NCBI GenBank assembly: GCA_038380435.1
Contig: JAWZYU010000034.1
Span: 19,509,404-19,573,403, forward strand
Length of the DNA stretch: 64,000 nt
Reading direction: 5' to 3'
Origin: Ryuthela nishihirai
Taxonomy: Eukaryota > Arthropoda > Arachnida > Araneae > Heptathelidae
In this document: piece by piece, positions 11,026-25,186 of the stretch
Position numbering within the stretch: the first letter of the stretch is position 1
Layout of the letters: every line of letters begins with the position of its first letter
Made by a program: the position numbers and the translations under genes
Notes under the pieces: model-generated
What the model was told of the DNA's origin: nothing
Databases searched by the model: none
The model's input: the letters and a program-made list of their open reading frames with translations, nothing else

Positions 11026-14000
11026 CTTCTGTTATTCCCACAACGTTGTGGTCTTATTTTATTTTCCTTCTGTTATTCCCACTACGTTGTGGTCTTATTT
11101 TATTTTCCTTCTGTTATTCCCACTACGTTGTGGTCTTATTTTATTTTCCTTCTGTTATTCCCACTACGTTGTGGTCTTATTTTATTTTCCTTCTGTTATT
11201 CCCACTACGTTGGGGTCTTATTTTATTTTCCTTCTGTTATTCCCACTAAGTTGTGGTCTTATTTTATTTTCCTTCTGTTATTCCCACTACGTTGTGGTCT
11301 TATTTTATTTTCCTTCTGTTACTCCCACTACGTTGTGGTCTTATTTTATTTTCCTTCTGTTACTCCCACTACGTTGTGGTCTTATTTTATTTTCCTTCTG
11401 TTACTCCCACTATGTTCTGGTCTTATTTTATTTTCCTTCTGTTATTCCCACTACGTTGTGGTCTTATTTTATTTTCCTTCTGTTATTCCCACTACGTTGT
11501 GGTCTTATTTTATTTTCCTTCTGTTATTCCCACTACGTTGTGGTCTTATTTTATTTTCCTTCTGTTATTCCCACTACGTTGTGGTCTTATTTTATTTTCC
11601 TTCTGTTATTCCCACTACGTTGTGGTCTTATTTTATTTTCCTTCTGTTATTCCCACTACGTTGTGGTCTTATTTTATTTTCCTTCTGTTATTCCCACTAG
11701 GTTGTGGTCTTATTTTATTTTCCTTCTGTTATTCCCACTACGTTGTGGTCTTATTTTATTTTCCTTCTGTTATTCCCACTACGTTGTGGTCTTATTTTAT
11801 TTTCCTTCTGTTATTCCCACTACGTTGTGGTCTTATTTTATTTTCCTTCTGTTACTCCCACTACGTTCTGGTCTTATTTTATTTTCCTTCTGTTACTCCC
11901 ACTACGTTGTGGTCTTATTTTATTTTCCTTCTGTTATTCCCACTACGTTGTGGTCTTATTTTATTTTCCTTCTGTTATTCCCACTACGTTGTGGTCTTAT
12001 TTTATTTTCCTTCTGTTATTCCCACTACGTTGTGGTCTTATTTTATTTTCCTTCTGTTACTCCCACTACGTTGTGGTCTTATTTTATTTTCCTTCTGTTA
12101 CTCCCACTACGTTGTGGTCTTATTTTATTTTCCTTCTGTTACTCCCACTACGTTGTGGTCTTATTTTATTTTCCTTCTGTTATTCCCACTACGTTGTGGT
12201 CTTATTTTATTTTCCTTCTGTTATTCCCACTACGTTGTGGTCTTATTTTATTTTCCTTCTGTTATTCCCACTACGTTGTGGTCTTATTTTATTTTCCTTC
12301 TGTTATTCCCACTACGTTGTGGTCTTATTTTATTTTCCTTCTGTTATTCCCACTACGTTGTGGTCTTATTTTATTTTCCTTCTGTTATTCCCACTACGTT
12401 GTGGTCTTATTTTATTTTCCTTCTGTTATTCCCACTAGGTTGTGGTCTTATTTTATTTTCCTTCTGTTATTCCCACTACGTTGTGGTCTTATTTTATTTT
12501 CCTTCTGTTATTCCCACTACGTTGTGGTCTTATTTTATTTTCCTTCTGTTATTCCCACTACGTTGTGGTCTTATTTTATTTTCCTTCTGTTATTCCCACT
12601 ACGTTGTGGTCTTATTTTATTTTCCTTCTGTTACTCCCACTACGTTGTGGTCTTATTTTATTTTCCTTCTGTTACTCCCACTACGTTGTGGTCTTATTTT
12701 ATTTTCCTTCTGTTACTCCCACTATGTTCTGGTCTTATTTTATTTTCCTTCTGTTACTCCCACTATGTTCTGGTCTTATTTTATTTTCCTTCTGTTATTC
12801 CCACTACGTTGTGGTCTTATTTTATTTTCCTTCTGTTACTCCCACTACGTTGTGGTCTTATTTTATTTTCCTTCTGTTACTCCCACTACGTTGTGGTCTT
12901 ATTTTATTTTCCTTCTGTTACTCCCACTACGTTGTGGTCTTATTTTATTTTCCTTCTGTTACTCCCACTATGTTCTGGTCTTATTTTATTTTCCTTCTGT
13001 TATTCCCACTACGTTGTGGTCTTATTTTATTTTCCTTCTGTTACTCCCACTATGTTCTGGTCTTATTTTATTTTCCTTCTGTTATTCCCACTACGTTGTG
13101 GTCTTATTTTATTTTCCTTCTGTTACTCCCACTACGTTGTGGTCTTATTTTATTTTCCTTCTGTTACTCCCACTACGTTGTGGTCTTATTTTATTTTCCT
13201 TCTGTTATTCCCACTACGTTGTGGTCTTATTTTATTTTCCTTCTGTTATTCCCACTACGTTGTGGTCTTATTTTATTTTCCTTCTGTTACTCCCACTACG
13301 TTGTGGTCTTATTTTATTTTCCTTCTGTTACTCCCACTATGTTCTGGTCTTATTTTATTTTCCTTCTGTTATTCCCACTACGTTGTGGTCTTATTTTATT
13401 TTCCTTCTGTTACTCCCACTACGTTGTGGTCTTATTTTATTTTCCTTCTGTTACTCCCACTATGTTCTGGTCTTATTTTATTTTCCTTCTGTTATTCCCA
13501 CTACGTTGTGGTCTTATTTTATTTTCCTTCTGTTACTCCCACTACGTTGTGGTCTTATTTTATTTTCCTTCTGTTACTCCCACTATGTTCTGGTCTTATT
13601 TTATTTTCCTTCTGTTATTCCCACTACGTTGTGGTCTTATTTTATTTTCCTTCTGTTACTCCCACTACGTTGTGGTCTTATTTTATTTTCCTTCTGTTAC
13701 TCCCACTATGTTCTGGTCTTATTTTATTTTCCTTCTGTTATTCCCACTACGTTGTGGTCTTATTTTATTTTCCTTCTGTTATTCCCACTACGTTGTGGTC
13801 TTATTTTATTTTCCTTCTGTTACTCCCACTACGTTGTGGTCTTATTTTATTTTCCTTCTGTTACTCCCACTATGTTCTGGTCTTATTTTACTTTCCTTCT
13901 GTTATTCCCACTACGTTGTGGTCTTATTTTATTTTCCTTCTGTTACTCCCACTACGTTGTGGTCTTATTTTATTTTCCTTCTGTTACTCCCACTACGTTG

Positions 14001-17000
14001 TGGTCTTATTTTATTTTCCTTCTGTTACTCCCACTACGTTGTGGTCTTATTTTATTTTCCTTCTGTTACTCCCACTATGTTCTGGTCTTATTTTATTTTC
14101 CTTCTGTTATTCCCACTACGTTGTGGTCTTATTTTATTTTCCTTCTGTTACTCCCACTATGTTCTGGTCTTATTTTATTTTCCTTCTGTTATTCCCACTA
14201 CGTTGTGGTCTTATTTTATTTTCCTTCTGTTACTCCCACTACGTTGTGGTCTTATTTTATTTTCCTTCTGTTACTCCCACTACGTTGTGGTCTTATTTTA
14301 TTTTCCTTCTGTTACTCCCACTACGTTGTGGTCTTATTTTATTTTCCTTCTGTTACTCCCACTATGTTCTGGTCTTATTTTATTTTCCTTCTGTTATTCC
14401 CACTACGTTGTGGTCTTATTTTATTTTCCTTCTGTTACTCCCACTATGTTCTGGTCTTATTTTATTTTCCTTCTGTTATTCCCACTACGTTGTGGTCTTA
14501 TTTTATTTTCCTTCTGTTATTCCCACTACGTTGTGGTCTTATTTTATTTTCCTTCTGTTATTCCCACTACGTTGTGGTCTTATTTTATTTTCCTTCTGTT
14601 ATTCCCACTACGTTGTGGTCTTATTTTATTTTCCTTCTGTTACTCCCACTATGTTCCGGTCTTATTTTATTTTCCTTCTGTTATTCCCACTACGTTGTGG
14701 TCTTATTTTATTTTCCTTCTGTTACTCCCACTACGTTGTGGTCTTATTTTATTTTCCTTCTGTTACTCCCACTATGTTCTGGTCTTATTTTATTTTCCTT
14801 CTGTTATTCCCACTACGTTGTGGTCTTATTTTATTTTCCTTCTGTTACTCCCACTATGTTCTGGTCTTATTTTATTTTCCTTCTGTTACTCCCACTACGT
14901 TGTGGTCTTATTTTATTTTCCTTCTGTTACTCCCACTACGTTGTGGTCTTATTTTATTTTCCTTCTGTTACTCTCACTATGTTCTGGTCTTATTTTATTT
15001 TCCTTCTGTTATTCCCATTACGTTGTGGTCTTATTTTATTTTCCTTCTGTTACTCCCACTATGTTCTGGTCTTATTTTATTTTCCTTCTGTTATTCCCAC
15101 TACGTTGTGGTCTTATTTTATTTTCCTTCTGTTATTCCCACTACGTTGTGGTCTTATTTTATTTTCCTTCTGTTATTCCCACTACGTTGTGGTCTTATTT
15201 TATTTTCCTTCTGTTATTCCCACTACGTTGTGGTCTTATTTTAATTTCCTTCTGTTACTCCCACTATGTTCTGGTCTTATTTTATTTTCCTTCTGTTATT
15301 CCCACTACGTTGTGGTCTTATTTTATTTTCCTTCTGTTACTCCCACTACGTTGTGGTCTTATTTTATTTTCCTTCTGTTACTCCCACTACGTTGTGGTCT
15401 TATTTTATTTTCCTTCTGTTACTCCCACTACGTTGTGGTCTTATTTTATTTTCCTTCTGTTACTCCCACTATGTTCTGGTCTTATTTTATTTTCCTTCTG
15501 TTATTCCCACTACGTTGTGGTCTTATTTTATTTTCCTTCTGTTACTCCCACTATGTTCTGGTCTTATTTTATTTTCCTTCTGTTATTCCCACTACGTTGT
15601 GGTCTTATTTTATTTTCCTTCTGTTATTCCCACTACGTTGTGGTCTTATTTTATTTTCCTTCTGTTATTCCCACTACGTTGTGGTCTTATTTTATTTTCC
15701 TTCTGTTATTCCCACTACGTTGTGGTCTTATTTTATTTTCCTTCTGTTACTCCCACTATGTTCCGGTCTTATTTTATTTTCCTTCTGTTATTCCCACTAC
15801 GTTGTGGTCTTATTTTATTTTCCTTCTGTTACTCCCACTACGTTGTGGTCTTATTTTATTTTCCTTCTGTTACTCCCACTATGTTCTGGTCTTATTTTAT
15901 TTTCCTTCTGTTATTCCCACTACGTTGTGGTCTTATTTTATTTTCCTTCTGTTACTCCCACTATGTTCTGGTCTTATTTTATTTTCCTTCTGTTACTCCC
16001 ACTACGTTGTGGTCTTATTTTATTTTCCTTCTGTTATTCCCACTACGTTGTGGTCTTATTTTATTTTCCTTCTGTTACTCTCACTATGTTCTGGTCTTAT
16101 TTTATTTTCCTTCTGTTATTCCCATTACGTTGTGGTCTTATTTTATTTTCCTTCTGTTACTCCCACTATGTTCTGGTCTTATTTTATTTTCCTTCTGTTA
16201 TTCCCACTACGTTGTGGTCTTATTTTATTTTCCTTCTGTTATTCCCACTACGTTGTGGTCTTATTTTATTTTCCTTCTGTTATTCCCACTACGTTGTGGT
16301 CTTATTTTATTTTCCTTCTGTTACTCCCACTATGTTCTGGTCTTATTTTATTTTCCTTCTGTTACTCCCACTACGTTGTGGTCTTATTTTATTTTCCTTC
16401 TGTTACTCCCACTACGTTGTGGTCTTATTTTATTTTCCTTCTGTTACTCTCACTATGTTCTGGTCTTATTTTATTTTCCTTCTGTTATTCCCATTACGTT
16501 GTGCTCTTATTTTATTTTCCTTCTGTTACTCCCACTATGTTCTGGTCTTATTTTATTTTCCTTCTGTTATTCCCACTACGTTGTGGTCTTATTTTATTTT
16601 CCTTCTGTTACTCCCACTACGTTGTGGTCTTATTTTATTTTCCTTCTGTTACTCCCACTATGTTCTGGTCTTATTTTATTTTCCTTCTGTTATTCCCACT
16701 ACGTTGTGGTCTTATTTTATTTTCCTTCTGTTACTCCCACTACGTTGTGGTCTTATTTTATTTTCCTTCTGTTACTCCCACTATGTTCTGGTCTTATTTT
16801 ATTTTCCTTCTGTTATTCCCACTACGTTGTGGTCTTATTTTATTTTCCTTCTGTTATTCCCACTACGTTGTGGTCTTATTTTATTTTCCTTCTGTTACTC
16901 CCACTACGTTGTGGTCTTATTTTATTTTCCTTCTGTTACTCCCACTATGTTCTGGTCTTATTTTACTTTCCTTCTGTTATTCCCACTACGTTGTGGTCTT

Positions 17001-20000
17001 ATTTTATTTTCCTTCTGTTACTCCCACTACGTTGTGGTCTTATTTTATTTTCCTTCTGTTACTCCCACTACGTTGTGGTCTTATTTTATTTTCCTTCTCT
17101 TACTCCCACTACGTTGTGGTCTTATTTTATTTTCCTTCTGTTACTCCCACTATGTTCTGGTCTTATTTTATTTTCCTTCTGTTATTCCCACTACGTTGTG
17201 GTCTTATTTTATTTTCCTTCTGTTATTCCCACTACGTTGTGGTCTTATTTTATTTTCCTTCTGTTACTCCCACTACGTTGTGGTCTTATTTTATTTTCCT
17301 TCTGTTACTCCCACTATGTTCTGGTCTTATTTTATTTTCCTTCTGTTACTCCCACTACGTTGTGGTCTTATTTTATTTTCCTTCTGTTACTCCCACTACG
17401 TTGTGGTCTTATTTTATTTTCCTTCTGTTACTCCCACTATGTTCTGGTCTTATTTTATTTTCCTTCTGTTATTCCCACTACGTTGTGGTCTTATTTTATT
17501 TTCCTTCTGTTACTCCCACTACGTTGTGGTCTTATTTTATTTTCCTTCTGTTACTCCCACTATGTTCTGGTCTTATTTTATTTTCCTTCTGTTATTCCCA
17601 CTACGTTGTGGTCTTATTTTATTTTCCTTCTGTTACTCCCACTATGTTCTGGTCTTATTTTATTTTCCTTCTGTTACTCCCACTACGTTGTGGTCTTATT
17701 TTATTTTCCTTCTGTTACTCCCACTACGTTGTGGTCTTATTTTATTTTCCTTCTGTTACTCTCACTATGTTCTGGTCTTATTTTATTTTCCTTCTGTTAT
17801 TCCCATTACGTTGTGGTCTTATTTTATTTTCCTTCTGTTACTCCCACTATGTTCTGGTCTTATTTTATTTTCCTTCTGTTATTCCCACTACGTTGTGGTC
17901 TTATTTTATTTTCCTTCTGTTATTCCCACTACGTTGTGGTCTTATTTTATTTTCCTTCTGTTATTCCCACTACGTTGTGGTCTTATTTTATTTTCCTTCT
18001 GTTATTCCCACTACGTTGTGGTCTTATTTTATTTTCCTTCTGTTACTCCCACTATGTTCTGGTCTTATTTTATTTTCCTTCTGTTATTCCCACTACGTTG
18101 TGGTCTTATTTTATTTTCCTTCTGTTACTCCCACTACGTTGTGGTCTTATTTTATTTTCCTTCTGTTACTCCCACTACGTTGTGGTCTTATTTTATTTTC
18201 CTTCTGTTACTCCCACTACGTTGTGGTCTTATTTTATTTTCCTTCTGTTACTCCCACTATGTTCTGGTCTTATTTTATTTTCCTTCTGTTATTCCCACTA
18301 CGTTGTGGTCTTATTTTATTTTCCTTCTGTTACTCCCACTATGTTCTGGTCTTATTTTATTTTCCTTCTGTTATTCCCACTACGTTGTGGTCTTATTTTA
18401 TTTTCCTTCTGTTATTCCCACTACGTTGTGGTCTTATTTTATTTTCCTTCTGTTATTCCCACTACGTTGTGGTCTTATTTTATTTTCCTTCTGTTATTCC
18501 CACTACGTTGTGGTCTTATTTTATTTTCCTTCTGTTACTCCCACTATGTTCCGGTCTTATTTTATTTTCCTTCTGTTATTCCCACTACGTTGTGGTCTTA
18601 TTTTATTTTCCTTCTGTTACTCCCACTACGTTGTGGTCTTATTTTATTTTCCTTCTGTTACTCCCACTATGTTCTGGTCTTATTTTATTTTCCTTCTGTT
18701 ATTCCCACTACGTTGTGGTCTTATTTTATTTTCCTTCTGTTACTCCCACTATGTTCTGGTCTTATTTTATTTTCCTTCTGTTACTCCCACTACGTTGTGG
18801 TCTTATTTTATTTTCCTTCTGTTATTCCCACTACGTTGTGGTCTTATTTTATTTTCCTTCTGTTACTCTCACTATGTTCTGGTCTTATTTTATTTTCCTT
18901 CTGTTATTCCCATTACGTTGTGGTCTTATTTTATTTTCCTTCTGTTACTCCCACTATGTTCTGGTCTTATTTTATTTTCCTTCTGTTATTCCCACTACGT
19001 TGTGGTCTTATTTTATTTTCCTTCTGTTATTCCCACTACGTTGTGGTCTTATTTTATTTTCCTTCTGTTATTCCCACTACGTTGTGGTCTTATTTTATTT
19101 TCCTTCTGTTACTCCCACTATGTTCTGGTCTTATTTTATTTTCCTTCTGTTACTCCCACTACGTTGTGGTCTTATTTTATTTTCCTTCTGTTACTCCCAC
19201 TATGTTCTGGTCTTATTTTATTTTCCTTCTGTTATTCCCACTACGTTGTGGTCTTATTTTATTTTCCTTCTGTTATTCCCACTACGTTGTGGTCTTATTT
19301 TATTTTCCTTCTGTTACTCCCACTACGTTGTGGTCTTATTTTATTTTCCTTCTGTTACTCCCACTATGTTCTGGTCTTATTTTATTTTCCTTCTGTTACT
19401 CCCACTACGTTGTGGTCTTATTTTATTTTCCTTCTGTTACTCCCACTACGTTGTGGTCTTATTTTATTTTCCTTCTGTTACTCCCACTATGTTCTGGTCT
19501 TATTTTATTTTCCTTCTGTTATTCCCACTACGTTGTGGTCTTATTTTATTTTCCTTCTGTTACTCCCACTACGTTGTGGTCTTATTTTATTTTCCTTCTG
19601 TTACTCCCACTACGTTGTGGTCTTATTTTATTTTCATTCTGTTACTCCCACTACGTTGTGGTCTTATTTTATTTTCCTTCTGTTACTCCCACTATGTTCT
19701 GGTCTTATTTTATTTTCCTTCTGTTATTCCCACTACGTTGTGGTCTTATTTTATTTTCCTTCTGTTACTCCCACTATGTTCTGGTCTTATTTTATTTTCC
19801 TTCTGTTATTCCCACTACGTTGTGGTCTTATTTTATTTTCCTTCTGTTATTCCCACTACGTTGTGGTCTTATTTTATTTTCCTTCTGTTATTCCCACTAC
19901 GTTGTGGTCTTATTTTATTTTCCTTCTGTTATTCCCACTACGTTGTGGTCTTATTTTATTTTCCTTCTGTTACTCCCACTATGTTCCGGTCTTATTTTAT

Positions 20001-22985
20001 TTTCCTTCTGTTATTCCCACTACGTTGTGGTCTTATTTTATTTTCCTTCTGTTACTCCCACTACGTTGTGGTCTTATTTTATTTTCCTTCTGTTACTCCC
20101 ACTATGTTCTGGTCTTATTTTATTTTCCTTCTGTTATTCCCACTACGTTGTGGTCTTATTTTATTTTCCTTCTGTTACTCCCACTATGTTCTGGTCTTAT
20201 TTTATTTTCCTTCTGTTACTCCCACTACGTTGTGGTCTTATTTTATTTTCCTTCTGTTACTCCCACTACGTTGTGGTCTTATTTTATTTTCCTTCTGTTA
20301 CTCTCACTATGTTCTGGTCTTATTTTATTTTCCTTCTGTTATTCCCATTACGTTGTGGTCTTATTTTATTTTCCTTCTGTTACTCCCACTATGTTCTGGT
20401 CTTATTTTATTTTCCTTCTGTTATTCCCACTACGTTGTGGTCTTATTTTATTTTCCTTCTGTTACTCCCACTACGTTGTGGTCTTATTTTATTTTCCTTC
20501 TGTTACTCCCACTATGTTCTGGTCTTATTTTATTTTCCTTCTGTTATTCCCACTACGTTGTGGTCTTATTTTATTTTCCTTCTGTTACTCCCACTACGTT
20601 GTGGTCTTATTTTATTTTCCTTCTGTTACTCCCACTATGTTCTGGTCTTATTTTATTTTCCTTCTGTTATTCCCACTACGTTGTGGTCTTATTTTATTTT
20701 CCTTCTGTTATTCCCACTACGTTGTGGTCTTATTTTATTTTCCTTCTGTTACTCCCACTACGTTGTGGTCTTATTTTATTTTCCTTCTGTTACTCCCACT
20801 ATGTTCTGGTCTTATTTTACTTTCCTTCTGTTATTCCCACTACGTTGTGGTCTTATTTTATTTTCCTTCTGTTACTCCCACTACGTTGTGGTCTTATTTT
20901 ATTTTCCTTCTGTTACTCCCACTACGTTGTGGTCTTATTTTATTTTCCTTCTCTTACTCCCACTACGTTGTGGTCTTATTTTATTTTCCTTCTGTTACTC
21001 CCACTATGTTCTGGTCTTATTTTATTTTCCTTCTGTTATTCCCACTACGTTGTGGTCTTATTTTATTTTCCTTCTGTTATTCCCACTACGTTGTGGTCTT
21101 ATTTTATTTTCCTTCTGTTACTCCCACTACGTTGTGGTCTTATTTTATTTTCCTTCTGTTACTCCCACTATGTTCTGGTTTTATTTTATTTTCCTTCTGT
21201 TACTCCCACTACGTTGTGGTCTTATTTTATTTTCCTTCTGTTACTCTCACTATGTTCTGGTCTTATTTTATTTTCCTTCTGTTATTCCCATTACGTTGTG
21301 GTCTTATTTTATTTTCCTTCTGTTACTCCCACTATGTTCTGGTCTTATTTTATTTTCCTTCTGTTATTCCCACTACGTTGTGGTCTTATTTTATTTTCCT
21401 TCTGTTACTCCCACTACGTTGTGGTCTTATTTTATTTTCCTTCTGTTACTCCCACTATGTTCTGGTCTTATTTTATTTTCCTTCTGTTATTCCCACTACG
21501 TTGTGGTCTTATTTTATTTTCCTTCTGTTACTCCCACTACGTTGTGGTCTTATTTTATTTTCCTTCTGTTACTCCCACTACGTTGTGGTCTTATTTTATT
21601 TTCATTCTGTTACTCCCACTACGTTGTGGTCTTATTTTATTTTCCTTCTGTTACTCCCACTATGTTCTGGTCTTATTTTATTTTCCTTCTGTTATTCCCA
21701 CTACGTTGTGGTCTTATTTTATTTTCCTTCTGTTACTCCCACTATGTTCTGGTCTTATTTTATTTTCCTTCTGTTATTCCCACTACGTTGTGGTCTTATT
21801 TTATTTTCCTTCTGTTATTCCCACTACGTTGTGGTCTTATTTTATTTTCCTTCTGTTATTCCCACTACGTTGTGGTCTTATTTTATTTTCCTTCTGTTAT
21901 TCCCACTACGTTGTGGTCTTATTTTATTTTCCTTCTGTTACTCCCACTATGTTCCGGTCTTATTTTATTTTCCTTCTGTTATTCCCACTACGTTGTGGTC
22001 TTATTTTATTTTCCTTCTGTTACTCCCACTACGTTGTGGTCTTATTTTATTTTCCTTCTGTTACTCCCACTATGTTCTGGTCTTATTTTATTTTCCTTCT
22101 GTTATTCCCACTACGTTGTGGTCTTATTTTATTTTCCTTCTGTTACTCCCACTATGTTCTGGTCTTATTTTATTTTCCTTCTGTTACTCCCACTACGTTG
22201 TGGTCTTATTTTATTTTCCTTCTGTTACTCCCACTACGTTGTGGTCTTATTTTATTTTCCTTCTGTTACTCTCACTATGTTCTGGTCTTATTTTATTTTC
22301 CTTCTGTTACTCCCACTACGTTGTGGTCTTATTTTATTTTCCTTCTGTTACTCCCACTATGTTCTGGTCTTATTTTATTTTCCTTCTGTTATTCCCACTA
22401 CGTTGTGGTCTTATTTTATTTTCCTTCTGTTACTCCCACTACGTTGTGGTCTTATTTTATTTTCCTTCTGTTACTCCCACTATGTTCTGGTCTTATTTTA
22501 TTTTCCTTCTGTTATTCCCACTACGTTGTGGTCTTATTTTATTTTCCTTCTGTTACTCCCACTACGTTGTGGTCTTATTTTATTTTCCTTCTGTTACTCC
22601 CACTATGTTCTGGTCTTATTTTATTTTCCTTCTGTTATTCCCACTACGTTGTGGTCTTATTTTATTTTCCTTCTGTTACTCCCACTATGTTCTGGTCTTA
22701 TTTTATTTTCCTTCTGTTATTCCCACTACGTTGTGGTCTTATTTTATTTTCCTTCTGTTACTCCCACTATGTTCTGGTCTTATTTTATTTTCCTTCTGTT
22801 ATTCCCACTACGTTGTGGTCTTATTTTATTTTCCTTCTGTTATTCCCACTACGTTGTGGTCTTATTTTATTTTCCTTCTGTTATTCATACTACGTTGTGG
22901 TCTTATTTTATTTTCCTTCTGTTATTCCCACTATGTTGTGGTCTTATTTTATTTTCCTTCTGTTATTCCCACTATGTTTTGGTCT
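11026..22985. repeat. 41-bp satellite array, about 291 units
   Basis: The unit is GTTGTGGTCTTATTTTATTT plus TCCTTCTGTTATTCCCACTA plus C. The first unit phase at 11045 and the last at 22976 differ by 11931 = 291 x 41, so there is no net insertion or deletion in 12 kb. The main variants are ATTCCC/ACTCCC and ACGTTGTGG/ATGTTCTGG. The plus strand is about 76% pyrimidine and its unit has no stop in any frame, so three overlapping frames stay open for thousands of codons. These are not genes. Rare variants show large block duplications inside the array. Confidence 0.98.
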
Positions 22986-23141
22986 GAGTCAGATAATCAT
23001 GTAGGTAATCTGCACTGCCTTTCTAGATGTCTTCAATTTCAACATTGAATCCTCTTGGGATTTTTCGCTATTTCTAAACTTGAATGTATAATTTTAAAAA
23101 AATAATTATTGTCGAAAAAAAAAATATATGAAATCTACTAT

Positions 23142-23352
23142 CGATCAAAAAAGTATCCGAACGCTATGGTTTATTGCAGAATTCATAAAACATATCTGGC
23201 AATGATTTCTTTAGAAATTAGTGATCAGAGAACCTTGTGTCACGTGACACGGAGGTTGCCTGATCACTAATTTCTAAAAAAATTGTTGTCAGATATTTCT
23301 TCTTAATTCTGTAATCAACCATAGTGTTCGGATACTTTTTTGAGCGACTGTA
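23142..23352. mobile_element. Palindromic Tc1-like MITE
   Basis: An almost complete foldback element: AAAAAAGTATCCGAAC left arm, core with GTGTCACGTGACAC, and right arm GTTCGGATACTTTTTTGAGC ending in GACTGTA. The extreme left end is degraded. Confidence 0.8.
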
Positions 23353-23655
23353 GGTGGTCATAATATTTTGATACTAGATCGTGTGAGCACACTCACAGAA
23401 ATATTGAGCGTGTGCAGTTACCGTTCACAGCTAACTGGAGCGTGTGCAGCAACTGCACACGCTCCAGTTTGCTGTGAACAGTAACTGGAGCGTGTACAAT
23501 TGCTGTACACGCTCCAGATATTTTTCCTGAATTCTGTAATCACATGACACGAAGGTTGCCAGATCACTAATTTCTAAAAAAATCATTGCCAGATATTTTT
23601 TCTGAATTCTGTAATCAACCATAGTGTTCGGATACTTTTTTGAGCGACTGTATAA
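23353..23655 (-). mobile_element. Composite multi-hairpin MITE
   Basis: One end is GGTGGTCATAATATTTTGAT. The other is the usual MITE right arm ending GAGCGACTGTA. Between them lie nested hairpins, including a stem of GGAGCGTGTGCAG with CTGCACACGCTCC and a second of GGAGCGTGTACA with TGTACACGCTCC. The same layout recurs at 47384-47690 and 47687-48042 in the opposite orientation, so this is a real family. No coding capacity is present. Confidence 0.7.
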
Positions 23656-23736
23656 CCTGTTTATGTAACTAATAGGAATTTATCTTTACTTACTTACTCA
23701 AATACGTAACTAGATTCATTCTCTTACTCTCTTGTA

Positions 23737-23865
23737 CAGTCGCTGAAAAAAGTATCCGAACATTGTGGTTAATTACAGAATTCAGAAAAAATATCTGGCA
23801 ACGATTTTTTTTAGAAATTAGTGATCTGGCAAATTTCGTGTCACGTGACACGAAGGTTGCAATGT
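23737..23865. mobile_element. Palindromic MITE, left half
   Basis: Left arm from TACAGTCGCTGAAAAAAGTA to just past the CACGTG core. It is cut and directly followed by the next MITE copy. Confidence 0.75.
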
Positions 23866-24084
23866 ACAGTCGCTCAAAAAATATCCGAACAGTATGGTTG
23901 TTAGAGAATCCAGAAAAAAATATCTGGCAACGATTTTTTTAAATTAGTGATCTGGCAACGTTCGTGTCACGTGACAACGAAGGTTGCCAGATCACTAATT
24001 TCTAAAAAAATATCGTTGCCTGATATTTTTTCTGAATTCTGTAATCAATCATAGTGTTCGGATATATTTTTGAGCGACTGTACA
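23866..24084. mobile_element. Palindromic MITE, full length
   Basis: Both ends are present (TACAGTCGCTCAAAAAATAT and TTTTTGAGCGACTGTA) with TA at each end. It is about 219 bp with no open frame, and almost the whole element is one imperfect hairpin. Confidence 0.8.
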
Positions 24085-24216
24085 TTTCAATTCAATGCAA
24101 TTTGTCGTTTGATTAAAATGACGTTCTCATTCACTTTTCGACATAGAACAGTTCTCCCAAGCAAATGATGAGGCGAGTTCTGGTAACCATTGAACTTTGC
24201 CCTTATAACAAAAGAG

Positions 24217-24773
24217 TTGGGTTGGATTGTTTTACCTCTGAGCGGCACTTTTTTGCACACCATGGGCTAAATGGCCAGGTCACATGGACCCCAAAGGCTC
24301 AGAGAAGGTTGGGGGAAGGGACCCACTGGAACAGCTGTTGGGAGACAGATGGTAGCCTCCCGTCAAGGCCATCCAGCGTGTTCTTTAACGTTGGGTTGTT
24401 TTACCTCTGAGCGGCACTTTTTTGCACACCATGGGCTAAATGGCCAGGTCACATGGACCCCGAAGGCTCAGAGAATGTTGGGGGAGGGGACCCACTGGAA
24501 CAGCTGTTGGGAGACAGATGGTAGCCTCCCGTCAAGGCCATCCAGCGTGTTCTTTAATGTGCACAGGGTATGGCTCTCCCGCACACGGGGCCACGGCTTA
24601 ACGTCCCATCCGACGGACGGCGGCCTTTCCAAGCCCATCGGTGTCCCCTACTGACGTGGGCAGGGCGGGGAAATTTTGCGGAGATAAATCTGAACGCTGA
24701 CCGAGCTGGGACTCGAACCTGGGAACTACAGATTACGAGCCTGGCGCGCTACCGACTGAGCCACCGCCACCCC
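24217..24773 (-). mobile_element. SINE-A copy with two tail modules
   Basis: Cleanly bounded by a perfect 13-bp direct repeat TATAACAAAAGAG (24204-24216 and 24774-24786). That shows LINE-type target-primed insertion and places both modules inside one inserted unit. Confidence 0.92.
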
Positions 24774-24786
24774 TATAACAAAAGAG

Positions 24787-25186
24787 AGAACATTGCCTTT
24801 GATGAATGAGCAGCAAAAGAGAGGAATGCATTTGTGCCTGTCGCTTTCACATTCTTCCAGTCGACATTCCCAGAAGTTCCCAACAACTCTCGAACAAATA
24901 CCTCGAGCCAGAAGCAGACGACGTATCCCTTATCGATTAATCTTTCCGCAGGATATAAACTTCGGAAGACTAATCACCTCTTCCATCGTTAATTGCTTTT
25001 TTACAGACAAGGGTTTGTTTTCGTGACAAATTAAAGTCCACGACATCCTCAATTCAGTTCCTTAATGAAGAAAAGAGAGGAATGGAATTCAAAATTAACG
25101 GCAGTTGTTTTTTATAAAATTTGGGTTCACAAATTATGTTTATCACGTAGCTAATTTATTTAGCACTTACACTTCTTAATTGTAGA
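24787..25186. other. Unique sequence
   Basis: No repeat or domain was recognised. An open frame at 24793-25026 has no features that support it as a gene. Confidence 0.5.

Noticed and set aside
11026..22985. CRISPR-like array of short repeats
   Set aside because: The repeats are contiguous with no unique spacers, and the window is eukaryotic.
11048..23048. Open frames of 1398, 3931, 3520 and 2573 codons over the 41-bp array, resembling hydrophobic repeat proteins
   Set aside because: All three plus-strand frames are open because the 41-bp unit has no stop in any frame and 41 is not a multiple of three. The frames are overlapping translations of a satellite, with no flanking gene signals.
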